Source: an uncultured Paraprevotella sp.
GTDB taxonomy: Bacteria > Bacteroidota > Bacteroidia > Bacteroidales > Bacteroidaceae
Reading direction: 5' to 3'
DNA length: 64,000 nt
NCBI GenBank assembly: GCA_900546665.1
Contig: URDY01000007.1
Coordinates: 1 to 64,000, forward strand
Shown here: positions 21,764-30,670 of the stretch, one piece after another
Numbering within the stretch: the stretch's first letter is position 1
How the letters are laid out: each line of letters begins with the position of its first letter
The notes under the pieces: generated by a model
What the model saw: the letters and a program-made list of their open reading frames with translations, nothing else
Databases searched by the model: none
What the model was told of the DNA's origin: nothing
Made by a program: the position numbers and the translations under genes

Positions 21764-22628
21764 CACAAAATAAGTCACAAACGGTGAGAGTTGGACATTA
21801 AAAATGTGAGAAACAGTTTAATTTTGATTTTCTGATGATTTTAAGGTCTGGCGTCGGCAACGGCTTTTGTCCGCTTGTAGGGACAGGGCGTTTCTTCCTG
21901 TTTTTCTGTACGTGAAGGATCTTCAGGTCAAATTTTGGTCCCAGGACTTACCCTAAAGGTGGTTTTTTCCGACTTTATCTTCACTCCTTCACTTGATGAC
22001 CTAATTATCAGACAGACAGAATTTTACGTAATAAGGGTGGTCTTTCACCTGTTTCACGCCCCGTTTCACGCATTTTCGGGCGGTTACAGCCACGATCTGC
22101 CATTTTTCACTTTGAAAAAACCTTTGAAAAAGCCTTGCTCCAGTGCCCTGTAAAGCATCCGTAGCCCCTTTCTGCAGCCATTTTTTTATAAACGGACCGG
22201 GCTTGGGGTTGATGTTCGGAAGAGACGGGACATCTTTCCAAAAACTCGGTTTACTTTTTAAAAAGTAAAGCTTACTTTAAAAAAAGTAAGGCTTACTTTT
22301 TTGAAAATGTCAATAATTATAAAAAAATCTTCTGTTTGAATTATTTTCAACAAAATGAAAAAATACTTGTGTGAACCATGTCGTGAAGGGGCGGTGAAGG
22401 GTATCATTCACCTTGAACCCCGCATCTGTAGTGGCATGTGAAGGGGTGAAGGACAAAAGGCAGGTATATGGTGTGTAAGGAGGAAATGAGAGATGCCGAG
22501 TGAAGGGTAATGATGGTGAAGTATTTGTAGGTGTTCGTATTTTTGAATAGATATGTAATTCTTGTTGAGGTGAATAAATGTGTAAGGAGAAATGAAACAG
22601 GCATATTGCCTGAGTGAGTTTTATATGT
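21764..22628. other. Gene-free stretch with TTCAC/GTGAA iterations
   Basis: No frame here looks like a real gene. The left half is rich in TTCAC (about 21983-21996 and 22050-22070) and the right half in GTGAAGG (22382, 22392, 22437, 22446, 22500, 22517 regions), so the two halves mirror each other around the palindromes at 22249-22302. The design resembles a binding region or the remnant of a mobile element; nothing identifies which. Confidence 0.5.
22249..22302. repeat. Nested AGTAA/TTACT palindromes
   Basis: Successive inverted repeats: TTTACTTTTTAAAAAGTAAA, then AAAGTAAAGCTTACTTT, then AAAGTAAGGCTTACTTT. Each half-site can pair with either neighbour, so alternative cruciforms or hairpins are possible. 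There are no genes within 300 bases. Confidence 0.75.
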
Positions 22629-22636
22629 TATCTTTG
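22629..22636 (+). promoter_or_regulatory. -7 box for the LuxR-type regulator
   Basis: TATCTTTG lies 31 nt before ATG 22668, with TTG about 20 nt further upstream as a -33 candidate. Confidence 0.65.
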
Positions 22637-22667
22637 TGGCGTGAAATTTTCGAACCAGCTATTTTGA

Positions 22668-23438
22668 ATGAAACCTATGGAAAAAAATTTCTTGATCAAT
22701 GATTTTTTTATCGATCAGAATGAAGTGAAAGGTATCGATGAAGAGGCATACCGTCATCTGGAAAATGTCAGGGAGACAATTGATACTTTCTCTCATATAT
22801 TCCATTCGTGTTTCTATGTGATAGATTATTACAAGAAAAATTTCTTCCATGTTTCGGATAATAATACTTATTTTGAGGGGCATTCTGCTGACGAAATCCG
22901 GGAAATGGGATATGATTTTTACTTTAAGTATGTCCCTGAAGAGGAAATAAAGATGCTGGTGGAAATCAATAAGGTGGGGTTTTCATTTTTCAACCGTCTG
23001 CCCGACAGTGAGAAACCTTATTATTTTATCAGTTATAATTTCCATATTAGGAAAGATGGCTATAAAATGTTGGTTAACCACAAATTGACCCCCCTGAAGT
23101 TTTATAACGGGAGAATCTGGTTGGCGCTTTGTGCCTTTTCTCCGGCAGCCAGTAACCAGGTCGGTAGGGTCTACCTGCGCCGGCATGACAGTCCGGATGT
23201 GAATTATTATTCGTTGCAGAATAAAAAATGGGAACAGTTTTCTTTTACCCGGCTGAGTGATTTGGAAAAACGCGTTTTCCTGTGCGCCATCCGTGGCGCT
23301 TCTCTCAAGGAGACGGCATCCGAGGTGTTCCGCAGTGAAGCATGGGTAAAGAAAACGAGAAATAAATTGTTGGAAATGTTGGATGCGCATAACTTTCTGG
23401 AAGCCACTCATCTGGCTTTGCAGTATAAATTACTCTAA
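22668..23438 (+). CDS. LuxR-type HTH regulator with PAS-like sensor domain
   Basis: The protein has 256 residues; ATG 22677 is an alternative start. The N-terminal part (about 30-150) has a PAS-like character (HSCFYVIDYYKKNFFHVSDN, a helix-strand pattern with aromatic residues). The C-terminus (about 195-250) is a LuxR/GerE-type helix-turn-helix (LSDLEKRVFLCAIRGASLKE, ASEVFRSEAWVKKTRNKLLE). There is no membrane segment, so it is cytoplasmic. The acyltransferase gene begins 12 nt downstream, giving a regulator/synthase pair in one operon. A small-molecule ligand made by the neighbour is an inference. Confidence 0.8.
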   Translation: MKPMEKNFLINDFFIDQNEVKGIDEEAYRHLENVRETIDTFSHIFHSCFYVIDYYKKNFFHVSDNNTYFEGHSADEIREMGYDFYFKYVPEEEIKMLVEINKVGFSFFNRLPDSEKPYYFISYNFHIRKDGYKMLVNHKLTPLKFYNGRIWLALCAFSPAASNQVGRVYLRRHDSPDVNYYSLQNKKWEQFSFTRLSDLEKRVFLCAIRGASLKETASEVFRSEAWVKKTRNKLLEMLDAHNFLEATHLALQYKLL

Positions 23439-23450
23439 TTTCATGTGCTC

Positions 23451-24068
23451 ATGTATACGATCAGGCATCTTCGTTATGATGAATTATATCAGCTTTCTGA
23501 ATTTGTTGTTATGCAAAACTATTTGCACCATGCAAAGGATAAGCCGGATTTGTTGTCTTTAGAGCAGGAGATTTTGCATGTTTACGAAGAGGAAAAACGT
23601 TATTTCCCGTTTTCTGAATTTTATGTAGCTCATAATGATTTGTCGGAAATGATAGGATCCATCAGGGTGATGAGGTGGCATAAGGATATGGTTCTTCCTC
23701 TTCAGCGGATTTTCAATCTTCAGTTGGAAACGTGTCTGCCTGTACCAGAACCTCACGTTTGGCATATAGGCCGTTTTGCTGTGTCCGGGAAAGAGCAGGG
23801 AGCAGACTTTTTGCTTTTCAAGAAGCTCATCGCTTTGTCTATACGTCCGGTATACGAGGATTCCAATAGCTATATGGTGGCCGAACTGGATAATAAGCTG
23901 TTTCATACGTTTTCTTTATTAGGTATAACGGCTCATCCTCTGAGTCAGCCGGTAGAGTATTTGGGTTCTCCCACCTTGGCGGTATATTCTTCCAAGGCGG
24001 ATTTGACTCCCTTTTATGAGAAATATGAAAGCTGTATTACAATGTATAGTCGGAGAAATCCGGAGTAA
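23451..24068 (+). CDS. LuxI/FeeM-like GNAT N-acyltransferase
   Basis: The protein has 205 residues from ATG 23451; a GTG at 23445 would add two. It has GNAT/autoinducer-synthase character: an N-terminal helical segment, SEFYVAHND..MIGSIRVMRW (the core beta strands), and VWHIGRFAVSGKEQG, which resembles the WExSRFAV motif of LuxI and FeeM families but with His for the usual Glu. Such enzymes join an acyl chain to an amino acid or homoserine lactone. The predicted product is an N-acyl amino acid-type molecule; substrate not readable. Its 3' end overlaps the convergent ThiF-like gene by 32 nt. Confidence 0.65.
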   Translation: MYTIRHLRYDELYQLSEFVVMQNYLHHAKDKPDLLSLEQEILHVYEEEKRYFPFSEFYVAHNDLSEMIGSIRVMRWHKDMVLPLQRIFNLQLETCLPVPEPHVWHIGRFAVSGKEQGADFLLFKKLIALSIRPVYEDSNSYMVAELDNKLFHTFSLLGITAHPLSQPVEYLGSPTLAVYSSKADLTPFYEKYESCITMYSRRNPE

Positions 24069-24807
24069 TCAGCGAATGAAAATAAAAGTGTGGGTAGGTT
24101 TTTATGGGCTTTCCTGTTATTAATTTGAAGATCAGGGCTGTTGAAAGAGCTGCTGCCAGTTGGCATCCTGTGACCAGTTGTGGAGGGGCAGTGCGCATTC
24201 CGCTTTGTTTATAGTTTTTCAGTACTTTTTCCAGCCAGTCTGTATTTTCATAGGGGTGGACGGCGGTTATGGCTTTTTCTACGACTTTTATTTCAAAGTG
24301 GTTACAGTCAATATTACCCTGAGGTATAAAACCGTCGCTTTCAGGCGATACGACAATGACCATGGCTGCCCATCCCAGATTATAAGGATGTAACACTGGT
24401 ATGCCTTTTTCTTTGCACACACTGTCAAAAACAAAAGGGATATCCGTTTGGTAATCGAGAGCATTGATGGCTAAATCAGCCCCTTGTACCATATCATGCA
24501 CATTTTCCTTGTTTATATATTCTGTATGATATTTGATATTGGCATTCGGATTAATATCAAGCAGGCGTCTACTTAAAACTTCTGCTTTGTAATGTCCGAT
24601 ATCCTTGGATGTATAGTTTTGGCGGTTTAGGTTGGAAAATTCCACTTTGTCACCGTCAGCAATGGTTATATTCTCTATGCCTACACGCAGTATGGCTTCT
24701 GCAATGTAACTTCCTATGCCGGCACCGCCCAAAAAAATCTTTGTGCGTTTTAATGCTTCTTGTTCTTGTGCTGTGACATAATATAAGTTACGTTCGTATC
24801 TTTCCAT
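24037..24807 (-). CDS. ThiF/MoeB/HesA-type E1-like adenylyltransferase
   Basis: The protein has 256 residues. The nucleotide-binding motif GGAGIGSYIAEAI (about 27-39) is followed by the ADGD acidic residue, NLNRQNY (adenylation Arg/Asn) and GHYKAEVLSRRL. The usual CxxC zinc pairs of ThiF/MoeB are not evident, and length is near the ThiF-family norm. E1-like enzymes adenylate the C-terminus of a carrier protein or peptide, or form a cyclic carbamoyl-type product. It converges on the acyltransferase gene; the pairing suggests a linked pathway, but the acceptor is unknown. Confidence 0.8.
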   Translation of the reverse strand: MERYERNLYYVTAQEQEALKRTKIFLGGAGIGSYIAEAILRVGIENITIADGDKVEFSNLNRQNYTSKDIGHYKAEVLSRRLLDINPNANIKYHTEYINKENVHDMVQGADLAINALDYQTDIPFVFDSVCKEKGIPVLHPYNLGWAAMVIVVSPESDGFIPQGNIDCNHFEIKVVEKAITAVHPYENTDWLEKVLKNYKQSGMRTAPPQLVTGCQLAAALSTALIFKLITGKPIKTYPHFYFHSLITPDFSDYTL

Positions 24808-24974
24808 AATGATATTCTGAAAGTAAAATTTTTGTATAAGTCCAGACTGTAAGGCCGGTCAGCAGGCATTTCTTTTTCTATTTGGTTTGTAGTTTTAATG
24901 AGTATGCCGGCTTTTTCGGTCGGAAATGGAAACAAAAATAATGTTTTTTATAGAAAAATAATTGATAAAAGAAG

Positions 24975-25375
24975 GATAAATCATGTAAAAATATACTTTT
25001 GTATAAAAATGATAGTCTAACTGATAATTTTTGCTTTTGACTTTTAAAATTCGTGTTTTTTTGTTTTATCTTTGTGAAATAAAGAAAAATATCTACAAAG
25101 TTATTGCCGGAGGAGCTGGATTTATAGAGTTGGATCAGTGTGAATGCCTGTTACATCAAGGTTATCAGATTATCTGCTTGGATCTATTCCGAACAGAAAG
25201 TCTTGAAAGTATCTTCCCTCAAACGAATAACCCATACTCTAAACTGGTAGGACACGAATGCTATACCTTTATAATACGAGTTATAGATGGAAACTATAAC
25301 TAGGCTTGTCCGGCTTTTTTTATTTATATCAGGTTTCTATTTATAGAAACGGTCAAAAAGTTTGTAATATACTTA
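24975..25375 (+). pseudogene. Decayed tandem copy of the UDP-xylose synthase promoter and 5' end
   Basis: This stretch matches 25505-25915 at an offset of about 530-538 bases. It includes the ATATACTTTTGTATAAAAATGA segment, the -7 box (TATCTTTG here, TACATTTG there) and the first ~90 codons of the synthase. The start codon is gone, the Rossmann GxxGxxG is broken (GGAGFIELD), and frames are disrupted after about 25300, though similarity continues to GGTTTCTATTTATAGAAAC. It reads as a tandem duplication whose upstream copy is decaying. A 90-codon open frame (25031-25303) is its residue, not a functional gene. Confidence 0.85.
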
Positions 25376-25504
25376 TACAAGTATTGTTCTGTATATTTCT
25401 TTTCGGATATTGCTTGAAATGTTAAATAATTGTCTTATTTCCATTTGAGTGTGGTTTCTTCCATATTATTCTTGTTTTTCAGTATGTAAGGTTGTCTTTT
25501 TTGG

Positions 25505-25915
25505 TGAATTATATAAAAATATACTTTTGTATAAAAATGAAAGTATAATTAATCATTTTTACTTTAGGCTTTTAAAGATTGTTTTTTTTTGTATTACATT
25601 TGCGAGGTAAATAAAAATACTTATGAAAAATATACTTGTTGCCGGAGGAGCTGGATTTATAGGGTCGCATTTGTGTGAGTGCTTGTTGCATCAAGGGCAT
25701 CAGATAATCTGCTTGGATAATTTCCGAACAGGAAGTTTGAAGAATGTTTCTCCTCTAATGAATAACCCATGCTTTAAACTGGTAGAACATGATATCACCA
25801 TGCCTTATAAAATACAAGGTATAGATGAAATCTATAATCTGGCTTGTCCGGCCTCACCTGTTCATTATCAGGTTTCTCCTGTCGAAACTGTCAAAACGTC
25901 TTTTATTGGTACATT
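25505..25915 (+). repeat. Intact copy of the ~400-bp tandem duplication
   Basis: This is the partner of the decayed copy at 24975-25375. It carries the promoter and 5' third of the intact UDP-xylose synthase gene. The bases between the two copies (25376-25504) show no gene. Confidence 0.8.
25595..25602 (+). promoter_or_regulatory. -7 box of the peptide/glycan operon
   Basis: TACATTTG matches TAnnTTTG, 21 nt before ATG 25623. It is the only convincing promoter before the long run of close or overlapping genes to 30588. Confidence 0.55.
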
Positions 25916-26588
25916 GAACCTATTGGAACTGGCTCATGACAATCAATGTAAGCTTTTACAGGCTTCTACCAGTGAAGTTTATGGTGATCCTGAAATCCAT
26001 CCTCAGCCGGAGCATTATTGGGGACATGTCAATCCTAATGGTATCCGTTCTTGTTATGATGAGGGTAAACGTTGTGCAGAAAGCCTTTGTATGGACTTTT
26101 ATCGGGAATATGGCGTGGAGGTAAAGATTATTCGTATTTTCAATACCTATGGACCGCGTATGGCTTGCGATGACGGACGGGTCGTATCCAATTTTATTCT
26201 GCAGGCACTTCGGGGCAAAGATCTGACTGTTTATGGTAATGGAATGCAGACCAGGAGCTTTCAGTATATAGATGACCTGATTCGTGGGATAGAATCTATG
26301 ATGTCCAGCCGGAATACATTTACAGGTCCGGTCAATATTGGTAATCCTGAGGAATATACAGTGTTGGGATTGGCAAGGCTGATTATAGAGCTGACAGGAA
26401 GCCGTTCTGTTATCAGGTTTAGTGATATTCCGTCAGATGATCCTCGAAGACGTAATCCGGATATCACGCTTGCCAGACAGGCATTACATTGGCAGCCCCG
26501 CGTTTCTCTGTATGAAGGGTTGCAAAAAACAATAGCCTACTACCGTCGGCTTTTATCAGTCTGTTATGAACCTGTAGTTTGTCAGTGA
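25623..26588 (+). CDS. uxs: UDP-glucuronate decarboxylase (UDP-xylose synthase)
   Basis: The protein has 321 residues and an extended SDR fold. [15 protein letters not shown] is the NAD site, LACPASP and STSEVYGDP (Ser/Thr-Glu active-site stretch) follow, and CYDEGKR holds the YxxxK catalytic pair (about 145-149). [24 protein letters not shown] and RNPDI are typical of the family. It converts UDP-glucuronate to UDP-xylose. It is the first intact gene of the operon, and its stop overlaps the next start (TGATG). UDP-xylose is the likely donor for one of the glycosyltransferases downstream. Confidence 0.92.
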   Translation: MKNILVAGGAGFIGSHLCECLLHQGHQIICLDNFRTGSLKNVSPLMNNPCFKLVEHDITMPYKIQGIDEIYNLACPASPVHYQVSPVETVKTSFIGTLNLLELAHDNQCKLLQASTSEVYGDPEIHPQPEHYWGHVNPNGIRSCYDEGKRCAESLCMDFYREYGVEVKIIRIFNTYGPRMACDDGRVVSNFILQALRGKDLTVYGNGMQTRSFQYIDDLIRGIESMMSSRNTFTGPVNIGNPEEYTVLGLARLIIELTGSRSVIRFSDIPSDDPRRRNPDITLARQALHWQPRVSLYEGLQKTIAYYRRLLSVCYEPVVCQ

Positions 26589-29002
26589 TGAATATGTCTG
26601 TTCCCTCAGTATCTGTATGTATGGTGACTTATAATGCGTCGCCGCTCTTACGTGAATGTTTGGATAGTATTCTGTCACAAACCTTTACCGATTATGAATT
26701 GCTGATTGTGGACGATGGTTCCACAGACGATACGGTAGACCTTATTCTTTCTTATACAGATAGAAGAATAAGGCTTATCCGCCACTGTCACGACTATATA
26801 GCCTCTTTGAATCTGCTATATAACAATGCTATTGGCAAATATATAGCCCGTATGGATGCGGATGATATTATGGTCAGTGACCGTCTGCAGTCTCAATATG
26901 AATATATGGAAGCCCATCCCGGAATAGATATTTTAGGTGGACACATGCACTGTTTCAATGCCGGAGAGTACGATTGTATTTTGCCGGTGGATACAGACAT
27001 TACTATGCCGTTAATGTTGGAACAGTGTAAGGTGGCCAATCCTACATCCTTCATCCGTAGGTCGAGTTTTGTAGCACATCATTTGGCTTACCGTCATGAA
27101 AGTATTTATGCAGAGGACTACAACCTGTGGCTTGATGCCTTGATGGCAGGATTGCGTATCCGCAACTTAGACAAGATAGTGGTGCATTACCGCTTGAATT
27201 CCCAACAGATCAGTTGTAAATATAAAGAGATTCAGACAGCTCATACTATGGCTTTGAAAGATAAATACGGTCGGTTATGGGCTGAAAAAGAGCAAACCAT
27301 AGCTCTTGAAAATGTAAAAATTCCATTCAGTAACCTTTTGCTTACCGTGGTCATACCTTTTTATAATGAAGGAGAAGAAGTGGGGAATACTTTGGAAAGC
27401 ATTCGCCAAACGGTTGGAGACGAGGTGGAAGTTATTCTTGTGGACGATTGTTCTGACGACGGATGGGACTACATTGCTTGTGCCCGGCAATACAAGGCGC
27501 ATTATATCCGCAACTCCATACGTATAGGAGCTGCCGCAGCCAAGGAAAAAGGTATCCGGAATGCACGTAGCCCTTACTTCCTCCTGTTGGATGCCCACAT
27601 GCGTTTCTACATTTCCGGCTGGCATCGGATTCTGTTACGTTTTTTACAGGAAAATGACCACCGTTTGCTTTGCTGCCAGACCCGCGTCCTGCGAAAGGAG
27701 GCGGGCTGGATAAAAGACATGACGGACATCCGCACTTTTGGGGCATACCTGTCTTTCCACGGAGGCGAGACCATTCCTTCCGTTTCATGGCTTTGTCGTG
27801 AAAAAGCCCTTCATCTTGCAGGCAACCAGATACCTTGTATTCTTGGGGCCGGATATGCCGGAAGCAAAACCTATTGGAACAAACTTAAAGGTTTTCAGGG
27901 GTTGGTACATTATGGCTGTGAAGAACTTTATGTAAGTCTCAAGGCATGGTTGGAAGGCGGAGGATGCTGTCTGGTTCCAGAAGTAGAAATAGGACATATC
28001 TACAAAGACCAATTTTCTTATACGGTCTATCCTTCGCAAATCCTTTACAATTATCTGTTTGTAGCTGAAGTCCTCTTTCCTACTTCGCTGAAGTGCAAGA
28101 CGTTCGCGCTGGCTTGGTTGCGGAATGGGGAAGCCTACGGAAAAGCCTTGAAATGGATGGAATGGTATAAGTCGCGCAACGAAGAGCTTAAATCCTGTTT
28201 CCGCACTTTCCAAGGGCATGACTGGCCTTTCGTGATAGACATCAATCGGCAAGTCAGTCTGGAAATGGAAAAAGAAATCGACCGGAAATCTATTACATTA
28301 AAACAGATTGTATCCACCTGCCTGACCCGTTGCAAACAAGTATCCACTTATGGGTTAATGGACGGGGTTATGGGATATGTTCTGCTTTTTTGGACTTACT
28401 CCCGCTATTCCGGTGAAACACGTTATGAGGACGAAGCTACTGAATGGTTTAACCGGATATGCGAAAAAATTGTTGAGAGAGAATTGCCGTTGACTTTCCG
28501 AAACGGGATATTTGGTATTGGTTGGGCTTTTATCTACTTGTTGGAACAGGGATTTGTGACGTGTGAGGAAGTAGAAGAGGAACTGGTTGAGATAGACAGT
28601 CGAGCTTTGTCTCTGTCTCCTATGCGTTTTGCTGACTGTTCCCTCGAAACTGGTTTGGGAGGCTTGTTGCTTTACCTCACTGCTCGGATAGGTCATCAAA
28701 AGAGGGCGCACGTTCCTGTTACATTTTCGGATGCTTATATTCACGAAACGGTGGAAGCTGCGAAGGCGGTCTTGAAAGTCCGTCCGGAAAAACCGGATGT
28801 CCGTTGGATGTCTGTACTGATGTTGGCTGCTCTATTGGAACGAGATGATTGGACAACTCTCCCGCTGCTTGTTAGCGATATTGCGGATGTCCCCGATTTT
28901 CTGCCTAAAGATGAAACGTTTTGGAAGGACGGTTTGTCAGGTGTAGCAGGTTATGCTTTAAATTTAATTCATTTAAAATATATATACCATGAAACTAAGT
29001 AA
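26588..29002 (+). CDS. Tandem GT2 glycosyltransferase fused to a LanC-like toroid
   Basis: The protein has 804 residues from ATG 26588 (a TTG frame start at 26579 is less likely). GT2 domain 1 (about 5-235) shows VCMVTYNAS, LIVDDGSTDDT and RMDADD. GT2 domain 2 (about 250-510) shows TVVIPFYNEGEEV, LVDDCSDDGWD and LLDAHM. The C-terminal 220 residues repeat the LanC toroid pattern (GLMDGVMGYVLL, NGIFGIGWAFIYLL, LETGLGGLLLYL, KDGLSGVAGYALNL) but lack the Cys and Cys-His zinc ligands of LanC cyclases. It overlaps the radical SAM gene by 14 nt. It probably glycosylates the peptide; the toroid may dock it. Function inferred. Confidence 0.82.
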   Translation: MNMSVPSVSVCMVTYNASPLLRECLDSILSQTFTDYELLIVDDGSTDDTVDLILSYTDRRIRLIRHCHDYIASLNLLYNNAIGKYIARMDADDIMVSDRLQSQYEYMEAHPGIDILGGHMHCFNAGEYDCILPVDTDITMPLMLEQCKVANPTSFIRRSSFVAHHLAYRHESIYAEDYNLWLDALMAGLRIRNLDKIVVHYRLNSQQISCKYKEIQTAHTMALKDKYGRLWAEKEQTIALENVKIPFSNLLLTVVIPFYNEGEEVGNTLESIRQTVGDEVEVILVDDCSDDGWDYIACARQYKAHYIRNSIRIGAAAAKEKGIRNARSPYFLLLDAHMRFYISGWHRILLRFLQENDHRLLCCQTRVLRKEAGWIKDMTDIRTFGAYLSFHGGETIPSVSWLCREKALHLAGNQIPCILGAGYAGSKTYWNKLKGFQGLVHYGCEELYVSLKAWLEGGGCCLVPEVEIGHIYKDQFSYTVYPSQILYNYLFVAEVLFPTSLKCKTFALAWLRNGEAYGKALKWMEWYKSRNEELKSCFRTFQGHDWPFVIDINRQVSLEMEKEIDRKSITLKQIVSTCLTRCKQVSTYGLMDGVMGYVLLFWTYSRYSGETRYEDEATEWFNRICEKIVERELPLTFRNGIFGIGWAFIYLLEQGFVTCEEVEEELVEIDSRALSLSPMRFADCSLETGLGGLLLYLTARIGHQKRAHVPVTFSDAYIHETVEAAKAVLKVRPEKPDVRWMSVLMLAALLERDDWTTLPLLVSDIADVPDFLPKDETFWKDGLSGVAGYALNLIHLKYIYHETK

Positions 29003-30283
29003 ATATTCTTTTGTTATCAAGAGAGGTCCTGATTATGTCTTGTACAATTGTTGGACAGAAAAGATGGCCGTGTTGGAAGAGAGGTTGAAAGAATGGTTGG
29101 AATCCAGCGATGTAAATCATATTCAAAAAATACATCCTGAATTCTACAACTATCTGCTTCGGGAAAAGTTTATTGTAGATAATGAAGTAAATGAGGTGGA
29201 AGAAGTCATCAAAGAGTGGAAAAAAGAAGAAAATAGTGACAGCTTTGGCTTGATGATAAACTCTACTTTAGATTGTAATATGCAGTGTTGGTATTGTTAT
29301 GAAAAACATAAGAAAGGTTCTGATCTGACAATTGAGACTTCTGCAGCTCTTCTTAAATTAGTCAAAAAAAAATTCAGGAGCCCCAATTTAGAAAGATTCA
29401 TATATCTTTCTTTGGAGGAGAACCTTTGCTCAATTTTAACACTGTCATTTGGCCTTTTCTTGTTAAAGTAGATAAAATGTGTCAAGAGCAAAAGAAATTA
29501 TTTAGCACAAGTATGACAAGTAATTCTTATTTATTATCTAATGATATTATTGAAAAGTTTCTTTCTTTACATACAAATAAACCTGTATTAATTCAGGTAA
29601 CTATTGATGGTAATGAAGAAATGCACAATAAAACTCGTTATCTATATGGAGGAGGAAAATCCTATCAAATCATACTTTCTAATATAAAACAAGCCTTAAA
29701 TAAAGGGATTAAAATTACACTTCGTTTTAATTGCACAAATAATAATATTAGAACGTTCGTAGATGTATTATCCGATTTAAGCGACTTAACAGAACAGGAA
29801 AAATCAAATATGACTATTGATTTACAACGGGTATGGCAGGATCCTTTCCGTTCTGATGTAGATATGAATTATGAACAGTTAAAGCTTCGGAAACTTTTTA
29901 TTCAAAAAGGTTTTATAGTGAATCCTTTAAGACATATAAATCCATCACGTTGTTATGCAGATAATGATAATCATGTAGTCGTTAATTATAATGGTGATTT
30001 ATACAAATGTTCAGCACGTGACTTTACAAGCGAAAATAGAGAAGGTGTTTTGACCTCTGATGGAAAGATGGAATGGAATGAAAAAAGAGCATTACGAGAA
30101 AAACTTAAATACGGTAATAAAACTTGTCTATCATGCCGAATTTATCCCTTATGTCATGGTGGATGTAGTCAAGGGAAAATGGATCGAGAAAGGGAAACCG
30201 GATGTTTGAAACGATATACAGATATTGACAAGATAAAAATTATACAAGATAGAGTAGAGTTCCTTTTGGAACAATTTGTATAA
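28989..30283 (+). CDS. Radical SAM/SPASM peptide maturase, -1 frameshift at an A9 tract
   Basis: Two frames join into a 431-residue protein. Frame 1 (28989-29471) has an N-terminal RRE-like segment and the radical SAM cluster C96-NMQ-C100-WY-C103. After nine As at 29364-29372 the family continuation (IQEPQFRKIHISFFGGEPLLNF) lies in the -1 frame. That frame runs to 30283 with SPASM cysteines (RCYAD, YKCSARD, CLSCRIYPLCHGGC, final Cys). Without the shift, translation stops at 29471 after 160 residues. The enzyme would install thioether or other radical-made crosslinks. Homopolymer assembly error, phase variation, transcriptional slippage and programmed frameshifting all fit. It ends 17 nt before the precursor gene. 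Confidence 0.85.
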
Positions 30284-30300
30284 ATTCTAAATAATGTAGT

Positions 30301-30588
30301 ATGAAACAGAAAAAAAAATCTCTGAAATTACTCTTAGAGAGTGATTTCAGACCTCTTGAAGAAACAAAAGAAGGTCAGTTGTTGGGAGGATTTGGTGCGT
30401 TAAGTAATAACAATTGCAATTGTAACTGCGAGTGTCATAATGATGATTGTCCATGTAGCGAAAGTAATGGCAATTGCAATTGTAATTGTGCATGCTCCAA
30501 TGATTCTTGTAGTTCGGAGTCTTTAGCAACAACAACGTCCATGCCATCAAGTCAGATAGATGCCTTGGGGATGTTTGGATTCTTCTAA
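30301..30588 (+). CDS. Cys-rich double-glycine RiPP precursor peptide
   Basis: The peptide has 95 residues. A lysine-rich start (MKQKKKSLKLLL) and acidic leader end in QLLGG at residues 29-30, a C39 peptidase-type cleavage site. The 65-residue core holds 11 cysteines in two imperfect repeats (NNNCNCNCECHNDDCPC and NGNCNCNCACSNDSC), then a Ser/Thr-rich stretch and a hydrophobic tail (LGMFGFF). The repeats are visible at DNA level as GCAATTGTAAYTG blocks. It resembles the GG-Bacteroidales natural-product precursors in leader style, but the NCNCNC core is unusual. It sits between the radical SAM maturase and the outer-membrane/exporter genes. Confidence 0.85.
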   Translation: MKQKKKSLKLLLESDFRPLEETKEGQLLGGFGALSNNNCNCNCECHNDDCPCSESNGNCNCNCACSNDSCSSESLATTTSMPSSQIDALGMFGFF

Positions 30589-30670
30589 TTAAAAAGATGC
30601 GTAAATGAAAGAGTATATCAAAATTATTTGAAATAAAAACCTATAATTTGAATATTCTAAAAGGCAAAAT

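Noticed and set aside
21935..22153. 72-codon plus-strand ORF between valS and the LuxR-type gene
   Set aside because: Low-complexity TTCAC-rich DNA with no homology seen and no promoter box.
22249..22302. CRISPR-like repeat array
   Set aside because: The repeats are adjacent palindromes without regular unique spacers or cas genes.
25031..25303. 90-codon ORF as a functional short epimerase
   Set aside because: It aligns with the 5' part of the intact UDP-xylose synthase but lacks its start codon and NAD motif; treated as a decayed duplicate.
28989..30283. Two separate genes for the radical SAM region
   Set aside because: The first frame lacks most of the barrel and the second lacks the CxxxCxxC cluster; together they make one normal-length SPASM maturase.
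30347..30550. Minus-strand Tyr/Asn/Cys-rich ORF opposite the precursor gene
   Set aside because: It is the shadow of the Cys-rich repeat on the other strand; the plus-strand ORF has the GG leader and operon context.
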